Source: Ga0077527 sp050250695 (lineage in GTDB: Bacteria > Pseudomonadota > Gammaproteobacteria > Burkholderiales > SG8-41). Taken from it: a stretch of 64,000 bases of DNA. The DNA lies in contig JBFWOE010000001.1 of the NCBI GenBank assembly GCA_050250695.1, positions 12,786 to 76,785 on the forward strand, in the 5' to 3' direction. The notes beneath the pieces are model-generated. The model did no database searches. It saw nothing but the letters and a program-made list of their open reading frames with translations, and was not told the origin of the DNA. Positions 15,407 to 22,410 of this stretch are shown here, piece by piece. Every line of letters begins with the position of its first letter. Within the stretch, counting starts at the first letter, position 1. Both the position numbers and the translations under genes were made by a program.

Positions 15407-16630
15407 ATGGCTACCGCCGCAGCACGTAAAGCAGAAATCAAGGAATTCACGTTCCGCTGGGTCGGTCAGGACCGCGCAGGAAAAACCGTGCGCGGGGAAA
15501 TGCAGGCCACCGGCGAAGCCCAGGTCAATGCGACACTGCGTCGCCAGGGTATCAAGATCGTCGAGGTCAAAAAGCAGCGCATGGGTACGGGGGGCACCGT
15601 AACCGACAAGGACATCACGCTGTTCACCCGCCAGCTGGCAACGATGATGAAATCTGGCGTGCCGCTGCTGCAGGCCTTCGACATCGTCGGCAAGGGCCAC
15701 AGCAATCCCGCCGTCGCACGGCTGCTGATGACCATCAAGTCCGACGTCGAGACCGGGATGAACCTGAAGCAGGCCTTCGAAAAACACCCCCTGCATTTTG
15801 ATCCGTTGTTCTGCAACCTGGTCGGGGCCGGCGAGGCTGCAGGTATCCTGGAGAGCCTGCTCGACCGCCTGGCCACCTACAAGGAAAAAATCCTCGGTAT
15901 CAAGGCCAAGATCAAGTCGGCGCTTTTTTATCCCATAGCGATTATCGTGGTCGCCGTGGTAATTACCGCGATCATCATGATCTTCGTGATCCCGGCGTTC
16001 AAGGAAGTGTTCAAAAGCTTCGGCGCAGACCTGCCGACGCCCACGCTGATCGTGATGGCCATTTCAGATTTTGTGGTAGCCAACTGGTTTTTCCTGTTCG
16101 GCGGCGCAGGTGTCGCGATCTACGCGTTTTTCTGGACCTGGAAACGTTCAACAAAAATGCAGATTTTTATGGATCGGTTGATCCTGCGCGTCCCCGTGTT
16201 CGGCGACCTGATCCGCAAATCATCCATTGCGCGCTGGACGCGGACGCTGGCCACGATGTTTGCCGCCGGCGTGCCGCTGGTCGAAGCGCTGAGTTCGGTT
16301 GCCGGTGCCGCGGGCAATTACGAATACTACGTTGCCACAAAAAAAATCCAGAGCGAGGTTGCAACCGGCGCCAGCCTGACCTCGTCGATGCAGGGCGCCG
16401 ATGTTTTCCCGAGCATGGTGATCCAGATGACGATGATCGGCGAAGAAGCCGGCTCCCTTGACGCCATGCTGGGCAAAGTTGCCGACTTCTTTGAACAGGA
16501 AGTCGACGACGCCGTCGAGGCATTGTCCAGCCTGATGGAGCCGATGATCATGGTGGTGCTGGGTACGCTGATCGGTGGCATGGTGATCGCCATGTACCTG
16601 CCGATTTTCAAACTGGGATCCGCCGTATAA
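15407..16630 (+). CDS. pilC: Type IV pilus inner-membrane platform protein PilC
   Basis: A 407-residue GspF/PilC protein that couples the PilB/PilT motors to pilin assembly. Two T2SSF domains (about 65-190 and 265-390) are visible: FTRQLATMMKSGVPLLQAFD and the second ARWTRTLATMFAAGVPLVEAL, with three membrane helices including the C-terminal MVVLGTLIGGMVIAMYLPIF. The ATG at 15407 follows TTGGAGG by 5-6 bases. pilD and coaE follow as in other betaproteobacteria, but pilB does not directly precede it; the 121-base upstream gap after the CorC-type gene contains no gene. Confidence 0.97.
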   Translation: MATAAARKAEIKEFTFRWVGQDRAGKTVRGEMQATGEAQVNATLRRQGIKIVEVKKQRMGTGGTVTDKDITLFTRQLATMMKSGVPLLQAFDIVGKGHSNPAVARLLMTIKSDVETGMNLKQAFEKHPLHFDPLFCNLVGAGEAAGILESLLDRLATYKEKILGIKAKIKSALFYPIAIIVVAVVITAIIMIFVIPAFKEVFKSFGADLPTPTLIVMAISDFVVANWFFLFGGAGVAIYAFFWTWKRSTKMQIFMDRLILRVPVFGDLIRKSSIARWTRTLATMFAAGVPLVEALSSVAGAAGNYEYYVATKKIQSEVATGASLTSSMQGADVFPSMVIQMTMIGEEAGSLDAMLGKVADFFEQEVDDAVEALSSLMEPMIMVVLGTLIGGMVIAMYLPIFKLGSAV

Positions 16631-16632
16631 CC

Positions 16633-16658
16633 GGGATGGCGCGCGGACGCGCCATCCC
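16633..16658. repeat. Perfect 11-bp hairpin after pilC
   Basis: GGGATGGCGCG and CGCGCCATCCC flank a CGGA loop, beginning 3 bases after the pilC stop. There is no T-run on either strand, so it is a stabilising 3' hairpin or Rho-related element rather than a standard intrinsic terminator; it may set the pilC/pilD expression ratio. Confidence 0.6.
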
Positions 16659-16728
16659 CCGCCCGGCTGGCAATGCGGCCAGCCACCCGCCGCAACGTGT
16701 CCCCTAATCCCGGATACCGGCCCCGACC

Positions 16729-17580
16729 ATGACCAGCTTACTGACGAATCCGCCCGTATTTGCCGTCTGCGCCATGCTGTTCGGCCTGTGCGTCGGCAGC
16801 TTCCTCAATGTCGTCATCCACCGCCTGCCGAAAATGATGGAACGGCAATGGCGCGCCGAGTGCGCCGAACTGGCAGGGCAGGAGCCGCAGGCGCACGAGC
16901 GCTACAACCTGGTCGTACCCCGCTCGGCCTGCCCTGCCTGCGGCCACCGGATTTCGGCCCTGGAAAACATTCCGGTCGCCAGTTGGCTCGCGCTGCGTGG
17001 CAAATGCTCCGGCTGCGGCGGCGCCATTTCACCGCGATACCCCGCAGTGGAAATCCTCACCGGTATCCTCTCGGGTTACGTGGCCTGGCACTTCGGTTAT
17101 GGCTGGGCCGCGGCCGGCGCTCTGATTTTTACCTGGGCGATGATTGCACTGACATTCATCGACCTGGATACCTTCTACCTGCCCGACAGCATCACCTTGC
17201 CGCTGCTGTGGCTTGGGCTGCTTTTCAACATCAACGCCACTTACTCTCCACTGCACTCCGCCGTGATCGGCGCCGCCGCGGGTTATCTTTCGCTGTGGAG
17301 CGTGTACTGGATATTCAAGTGGGCGACCGGCAAGGAGGGCATGGGCTACGGCGACTTCAAGCTGCTGGCGGCCATCGGCGCCTGGCTGGGCTGGGAGATG
17401 CTGCCGCTGACCGTCCTGCTGTCGTCGATGGTCGGTGCCGTCATTGGCATCGGCCTGATCGTTTTCGCCGGGCGCGGCCGCAGCATCCCGATCCCGTTCG
17501 GCCCCTACCTTGCCATCGCCGGAATGATCGCACTGCTTCATGGGCAGGGGCTGACCCGGGCCTATCTCGGACCGCTCTGA
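16729..17580 (+). CDS. pilD: Prepilin leader peptidase/N-methyltransferase PilD
   Basis: A 283-residue type IV prepilin peptidase. The GSFLNVVIHRLP helix, a cytoplasmic zinc loop with CPACGH (about 65-70) and CSGCGG (about 90-95), the first catalytic Asp in FIDLDTFYLPD and the second in GMGYGDFKLLAAIGAWLG (G-x-G-D) are all present, so both protease and methyltransferase functions should be intact. Eight membrane helices are expected. It sits between pilC and coaE; coaE starts 3 bases after its stop. Confidence 0.97.
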   Translation: MTSLLTNPPVFAVCAMLFGLCVGSFLNVVIHRLPKMMERQWRAECAELAGQEPQAHERYNLVVPRSACPACGHRISALENIPVASWLALRGKCSGCGGAISPRYPAVEILTGILSGYVAWHFGYGWAAAGALIFTWAMIALTFIDLDTFYLPDSITLPLLWLGLLFNINATYSPLHSAVIGAAAGYLSLWSVYWIFKWATGKEGMGYGDFKLLAAIGAWLGWEMLPLTVLLSSMVGAVIGIGLIVFAGRGRSIPIPFGPYLAIAGMIALLHGQGLTRAYLGPL

Positions 17581-17583
17581 AAC

Positions 17584-18201
17584 ATGCCGTACTGCATCGG
17601 ACTTACCGGCGGCATCGGATCCGGCAAATCCCGTGCAGCAGCGCTTTTCGGCGAACTGGGCGCCGAAGTCATCGATACCGATGAAATCTCGCACGAACTC
17701 ACCCGCCCGGACGGATCGGCAATGCCTGGCATCATCGCCGCCTTCGGACCAAAGGTTGTCGCTGCCAATGGCGGTCTGGACCGTGCCGCAATGCGCGAAC
17801 TGGTGTTTGCAGACCCGGGAGGACGGGCGCGCCTGGAAGGCATACTGCACCCGCTGATCGGCGGGCTTGCACGCGCCAGGGTCGCCAAATCCGTCGCTCC
17901 CTACGTGCTTCTGGTAGTGCCTCTGCTGCTGGAAAAGGGCGGTTACCGCGACCTCGTCCAGCGGGTGCTGGTCATCGACTGCGAAGAATCGCTGCAGTTG
18001 ACCCGGACCATGCAGCGCAACAACCTGACCGAAAATGCGGTACGCGCCATCATGGCCGCGCAGCTGCCACGGCAACAGCGGCTGGCCGCCGCTGATGACA
18101 TCATCCGCAACGACGGCGACATCCCCAGATTGCGCAAGCAGGTTGAGGCCCTTCATCAGCAATACCTGAAGCTGTCCGGCATTACGGCGAATCGCGGCTG
18201 A
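17584..18201 (+). CDS. coaE: Dephospho-CoA kinase
   Basis: A 205-residue P-loop kinase performing the last step of coenzyme A synthesis. GLTGGIGSGKS at residues 6-16 is the ATP site, followed by DTDEISHEL with the catalytic Asp and LLLEKGGYRDLVQRVLVIDC, the lid and core. The position directly after pilD is the standard proteobacterial arrangement; translation is probably coupled. Confidence 0.97.
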   Translation: MPYCIGLTGGIGSGKSRAAALFGELGAEVIDTDEISHELTRPDGSAMPGIIAAFGPKVVAANGGLDRAAMRELVFADPGGRARLEGILHPLIGGLARARVAKSVAPYVLLVVPLLLEKGGYRDLVQRVLVIDCEESLQLTRTMQRNNLTENAVRAIMAAQLPRQQRLAAADDIIRNDGDIPRLRKQVEALHQQYLKLSGITANRG

Positions 18202-18300
18202 ATTCGTTTTACCGGGACGGCTTAAGCCTTTATTTTTTCTGGTTTTTGTCCGATACTCCCGCAACTGAATTCAAACCTTACTCCATCGGGCGTCCCGGCC

Positions 18301-19056
18301 GTGATTGTCTACGAGCATCCCCTGAGCGAGCGCGTGCGGACCTTGCTGCGCCTGGAGCACCTGTTTGACCGCATCGACTATTTCCAGGGCAAAAATGACG
18401 GCCCGGAACACCATGTCGCATTGCTGCTGATTTTCGAAATACTCGAAGTCGCCAGTCGGGCCGACCTCAAGTCCGATTTGCTGCAGGAGCTCGAACGCCA
18501 GAAGCAAACGCTTGAAGTGCTGCGCGACAATCCCGACATTTCGGAAGAGGCGCTGGACAATGTGTTGTGGCAGATCGACCAGGCTTCCGCCCGGCTCTAC
18601 CAGGCTTCGGGCAAAGTTGGCCAGGAGCTGCGCGAAAACGAATGGTTGATGAGCATCAAACAGCGCACCGGCATCCCGGGAGGCGTCTGCGAATTCGACC
18701 TGCCGTCCTACCACTACTGGCTGCAGCAATCCCCCGACCAGCGGCGGCACGACCTGCAACAGTGGCTGGCGCCTTTCATGCCCACGCGCGATGCGATCAG
18801 CATCGTGCTGCGCCTGCTGCGCGAAAGCGGCAAGACCACCACCCAGACCGCACACCAGGGCGTCTACCAGCAGATGATGGCTGGACGCCTGGCGCAAATG
18901 CTGCGCATCCGGCTCTCCGGCGACTATTCCTGCATACCCGAGATCAGTGCCAACAAGTACGCGCTGAACATCCGCTTCACCACGCAGGAAGGCATACAGC
19001 GCCCCAAGGCAGCGGATACCGACGTCGATTTTGAACTGACTTTCTGCAACCTCTGA
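18301..19056 (+). CDS. zapD: Cell division protein ZapD
   Basis: A 251-residue helical protein that cross-links FtsZ filaments at the Z-ring. The N-terminus IVYEHPLSERVRTLLRLEHLF and the segments RQKQTLEVLRDNP, CEFDLPSYHYWL and the C-terminal strand VDFELTFC are typical. The start is GTG at 18301; no better ATG exists upstream in frame. A 99-base leader after coaE is AT-rich in its middle. yacG follows after 3 bases. ZapD, YacG and CoaE are consistently grouped with pilD. Confidence 0.95.
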   Translation: MIVYEHPLSERVRTLLRLEHLFDRIDYFQGKNDGPEHHVALLLIFEILEVASRADLKSDLLQELERQKQTLEVLRDNPDISEEALDNVLWQIDQASARLYQASGKVGQELRENEWLMSIKQRTGIPGGVCEFDLPSYHYWLQQSPDQRRHDLQQWLAPFMPTRDAISIVLRLLRESGKTTTQTAHQGVYQQMMAGRLAQMLRIRLSGDYSCIPEISANKYALNIRFTTQEGIQRPKAADTDVDFELTFCNL

Positions 19057-19059
19057 GTC

Positions 19060-19269
19060 ATGACCGTCAGACTGGTGGCATGCCCGCAGTGCGGTGCAAG
19101 CGCAGAATGGAACCCGGAGAACCGCTTCCGGCCGTTCTGTTCCGAGCGCTGCAAGATGATCGACCTCGGTGCCTGGGCTACCGAACGCTACCGGGTACCC
19201 GTTGTCGAGCTTGACGATGCTGAATTGCCTACGGAAGATCTCGAGGAACGCAACCCGCGACCGAGCTAG
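19060..19269 (+). CDS. yacG: DNA gyrase inhibitor YacG
   Basis: A 69-residue zinc protein: CPQCG near residue 8 and FCSERCKMIDLGAWA near residue 27 give the C-x2-C...C-x3-C site of YacG, followed by an acidic tail. In E. coli it binds GyrB and inhibits gyrase. It starts 3 bases after zapD and converges with the Nudix/ThiE gene. Confidence 0.95.
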   Translation: MTVRLVACPQCGASAEWNPENRFRPFCSERCKMIDLGAWATERYRVPVVELDDAELPTEDLEERNPRPS

Positions 19270-19299
19270 CGGCAACCGGACCGGTTTCGCACCCGCCGC

Positions 19300-20253
19300 C
19301 TAATCCCAGGCTCCCCGCACCATGGCGATGCCATGCGCACCGCAGGACAGGCCCCGCTGCAGATCCGCCGGCATCAGCCCGCCCAGCGCGTAGAGCGGAA
19401 TCCGCGCTACCGCCGCCAGATTCCTGAATCCTTCCCAGCCCAGCAGCACCGCACCGGGGTGCGTGGGTGTCGCGCAGACTGGCCCCAGCACCGCAAAATC
19501 AAGTTGCAATGCTTCGGATCTGGCAATGTCAGCCGCGGTGTGGCATGACGCCGCAACCAGAGGCAGTGCCGGTCGCACTTCCGCGGCTAGCAGCTGGCCC
19601 GCGGTCAGATGCACGCCATCGGCACCCGTGTGTGCCGCCAGACCGGCATCGCCGTTGATCAAGACCTTCGCACCACGGCGATGCGCATGTTCGACCACCG
19701 CAGCCGCAAATCTTTCAAGGACAGCTTGCGGCCAATCCTTTGCTCGCACCTGCACCAGACTCAGTCCGCGATCGAGTGCGGCATCCACGCGGGCCAGCGC
19801 GCCGTCGGGATCGGAGTGCGGAAAACCTGTGATGCCGTAGACCTCGGGCAATGCCATCGCCGCAAATACCGGCCCGTTCGCCGGCAGCACGGGGGCGACA
19901 TCAATGGCCCCAAGCTGCTGCCAGGCAAAGGCCTGCGCCTCGCGCCCGTGCGGCTCACCGTTCCAGGCACGGACGCGGAAAAAATGCAGGCGCACATCGG
20001 CGTGCGGATAATCGAAATCACGGATGATCCAGGGATACGCAGTGACAACGTCTATCCCCAGTTCTTCATGGAGTTCGCGCGACAGCGCAGCGGCCGGGGT
20101 CTCGCCATCCTCCACCTTGCCTCCCGGAAACTCCCAGTAGCCCGCGTAGACTTTTCCCGCAGGGCGTTGCGCCAGCAGAAAGCTGCCGTCCAACTGCTGG
20201 ATTACCGCCGCCACAACGTCGATGCGCCGGCGGGCGGCGGCCGGCGCAGGCAT
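19300..20253 (-). CDS. Nudix hydrolase (MutT-like) fused to a ThiE-like domain
   Basis: A 317-residue two-domain protein. Residues 10-135 are a Nudix domain with the box GGKVEDGETPAAAL followed by SRELHEELGI, as in MutT, which removes 8-oxo-dGTP from the nucleotide pool. Residues 140-317 are a thiamine phosphate synthase-like TIM barrel (SLVQVRAKDW, INGDAGLAAHTGADGVHL, VLGPVCATPTHPGAVLLGW). This fusion is common in proteobacteria and is normally annotated as Nudix family hydrolase; whether the ThiE half is catalytic is unclear. It lies 5 bases after the ATPase gene, in the same operon. Confidence 0.93.
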   Translation of the reverse strand: MPAPAAARRRIDVVAAVIQQLDGSFLLAQRPAGKVYAGYWEFPGGKVEDGETPAAALSRELHEELGIDVVTAYPWIIRDFDYPHADVRLHFFRVRAWNGEPHGREAQAFAWQQLGAIDVAPVLPANGPVFAAMALPEVYGITGFPHSDPDGALARVDAALDRGLSLVQVRAKDWPQAVLERFAAAVVEHAHRRGAKVLINGDAGLAAHTGADGVHLTAGQLLAAEVRPALPLVAASCHTAADIARSEALQLDFAVLGPVCATPTHPGAVLLGWEGFRNLAAVARIPLYALGGLMPADLQRGLSCGAHGIAMVRGAWD

Positions 20254-20258
20254 GACGG

Positions 20259-21146
20259 TTACTTGCGGCGGTTGAGCCGGGTGCGGCCGGCCCAGTCACG
20301 GGCGAACTGCCAGGCGACGCGGCCACTGCGCGAACCGCGCGCCAATGCCCATTGCAGAGCGGCATGCTCGACCTCGGCACTTTTTCCACCGGACACCCTG
20401 AAATGCTCCAGCCAGACCCTGACGATGCGCAGGTACTCGTCCTGGTCGAAGGGATAGAACGACACCCACAGACCGAATCGCTCGGACAGCGAAACTTTTT
20501 CCTCACTGGTCTCGCCGGGGTGGATTTCCTCGCCGACATGCTGGTATTCGAGGTTCTCATGCATGAACTCGGGCATCAGGTGTCGGCGGTTGGAGGTGGC
20601 ATAGATCAGGCAGTTCTCCGATGCCGCAGCGACCGAACCGTCGAGCACGACTTTCAGCGCCTTGTAGCCGGGTTCGTCCGCCTCGAATGACAGGTCGTCG
20701 CAATAAAGTATGAAACGTTCAGGACGCGCGTGGATCAGTTCGACAATGTCGGGCAGGTCGGTGAGATCGCGTTTCTCGACTTCGATCACGCGCAGCCCCC
20801 GGGTCGCGTACTTGTTGAGCAGTGCCTTGATCAGCGAGGATTTGCCGGTGCCGCGGGCGCCAGTCAGCAACACGTTGTTGGCGGGCAATCCGTCGACGAA
20901 CTGCCGGGTGTTGCGCTCTACCCGTTCCTTCTGTTCGTCGATGCCGCACAGATCGCGAAGGTCAATGCGGTGCACCTGGTGTATCGGTTCCAGTACCGCC
21001 TGCGCGCCCTTTTTGCGCCAACGGAATGCGATGGATGCCTTCCAGTCCGTAGGTGCGGTGCTGGCAGGCAGCAATTGTTCGAGTCGCGCCAGCAGTACCT
21101 CGGCACGCGCTATAAGGGATTCCGCAGCGGGCGGGGGTTTCTTCAT
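20259..21146 (-). CDS. DUF815-family AAA-like ATPase
   Basis: A 295-residue cytoplasmic ATPase. Residues after about 60 carry the DLRDLCGIDEQKERVERNT block, the P-loop GARGTGKSSLIKALL, and the Walker B-like YCDDLSFEADE, then a sensor TSNRRHLMPE: all features of the DUF815 family, whose function is unknown. The ATG at 21146 is chosen because the in-frame ATG at 21200 would overlap argJ. It lies between argJ and the Nudix/ThiE gene, a conserved betaproteobacterial order. Confidence 0.9.
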   Translation of the reverse strand: MKKPPPAAESLIARAEVLLARLEQLLPASTAPTDWKASIAFRWRKKGAQAVLEPIHQVHRIDLRDLCGIDEQKERVERNTRQFVDGLPANNVLLTGARGTGKSSLIKALLNKYATRGLRVIEVEKRDLTDLPDIVELIHARPERFILYCDDLSFEADEPGYKALKVVLDGSVAAASENCLIYATSNRRHLMPEFMHENLEYQHVGEEIHPGETSEEKVSLSERFGLWVSFYPFDQDEYLRIVRVWLEHFRVSGGKSAEVEHAALQWALARGSRSGRVAWQFARDWAGRTRLNRRK

Positions 21147-21168
21147 AACTATATGATTAAATTGATAT

Positions 21169-22407
21169 TTAACTTCTATAGTCGGCGTTGATGCTGACAT
21201 AGTCGTGCGACAGGTCGCAGGTCCACACCACGGCCGAAGCCCGCCCCCTGTTCAAGACCACGCGCACCGTGATCTCCGGCTGTTTCATCACGCGCTGGCC
21301 TTCGGCTTCCTGGTAGCCGGGGTGGCGGCCGCCATGCTGCGCCACCAGCACGTCATCAAGGTAAAGCTCGACGCCCTCAACCTCGAGATCGGTGATCCCG
21401 GCATAACCGATGGCGGCAAGTATCCGCCCGAGGTTGGGGTCGGAGGCGAAGAACGCGGTCTTGATCAGCGGTGAATGCGCAATTGCGTAGGCCACCTTGC
21501 GACACTCCTCCTCGCTGCGTCCGGCTTCCACCTTCACCGTGATGAATTTTGTTGCGCCTTCGCCGTCGCGCACGATGGCCTGCGCCAGTGTGACAGCCAC
21601 TGCGGTGACTGCATCGCGAAAGGCCAGATACTCCGCGCTCTTTGCATCGGTGATCTCGGGCATGTCCGCCTTGCCACTCGCGATCAACATGAAACTGTCG
21701 TTGGTCGAGGTGTCGCCGTCAACGGTGATGCAGTTGAAGGAGCGTTGTGCGGCATGGCTCACGGCAGCCTTGACCAGAGGTTGACTGACCTTGGCGTCGG
21801 TGGCCATGAATCCGAGCATGGTGGCCATGCCCGGATGGATCATGCCCGCGCCCTTGGCAATGCCGGTGACCGTGATCGTTGTACCACCTACCGGAAACTG
21901 CCGTGACGCCGCTTTCGGCACCGTATCGGTGGTCATGATCGCCTCGGCGGCATCTGCCCATGTGTCCGACTTCAGTGCAGCTGCGCAGGCAGGCAATCCC
22001 GCCACGATACGCTCCACCGGCAGCGGTTCCATGATGACGCCGGTCGAGAATGGCAACACCTGGGTCGGTTCGCAGCCCAGCAGCCGCGCCGCCTCGGCGC
22101 AGGTCTGCCTTGCGCGTGCTAGGCCTTCCTTGCCGGTGCCGGCATTGGCCACGCCGGTATTGATCAGCAGCGCCCTCACGCCCTGTTCCGGATCATTCAT
22201 CGACAGATGCTGCCGCGCCACCACCACGGGCGCGGCACAGAAGCGGTTCTGGGTAAATACGCCGGCGACCCGCGCACCCTCATCAAGCACGATCAGCAAC
22301 AGATCCTTGCGCCCGGATTTGCGAACACCCGCTTGCGCGATGCCCAGCCTCACCCCGGCCACTGGAAGCAGCGAGTGCGGATCCGGCGGATTGAGGTTGA
22401 CTGGCAT
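21169..22407 (-). CDS. argJ: Bifunctional ornithine acetyltransferase/N-acetylglutamate synthase
   Basis: A 412-residue ArgJ that recycles the acetyl group from N-acetylornithine to glutamate in arginine synthesis. It is made as one chain that self-cleaves before Thr196 in MIHPGMA/TMLGF; the motif is intact, giving alpha (about 195) and beta chains. GVFTQNRFCAAPV and DTSTNDSF are further active-site hallmarks. It begins 3 bases after secA ends. Confidence 0.97.
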   Translation of the reverse strand: MPVNLNPPDPHSLLPVAGVRLGIAQAGVRKSGRKDLLLIVLDEGARVAGVFTQNRFCAAPVVVARQHLSMNDPEQGVRALLINTGVANAGTGKEGLARARQTCAEAARLLGCEPTQVLPFSTGVIMEPLPVERIVAGLPACAAALKSDTWADAAEAIMTTDTVPKAASRQFPVGGTTITVTGIAKGAGMIHPGMATMLGFMATDAKVSQPLVKAAVSHAAQRSFNCITVDGDTSTNDSFMLIASGKADMPEITDAKSAEYLAFRDAVTAVAVTLAQAIVRDGEGATKFITVKVEAGRSEEECRKVAYAIAHSPLIKTAFFASDPNLGRILAAIGYAGITDLEVEGVELYLDDVLVAQHGGRHPGYQEAEGQRVMKQPEITVRVVLNRGRASAVVWTCDLSHDYVSINADYRS

Positions 22408-22410
22408 GCG

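Noticed and set aside
18211..18298. CCGGGACG/CGTCCCGG arms about 70 bases apart in the zapD leader
   Set aside because: Arms are short for the loop size and no alternative structure or regulator is suggested; also considered a riboswitch but no known motif is visible.
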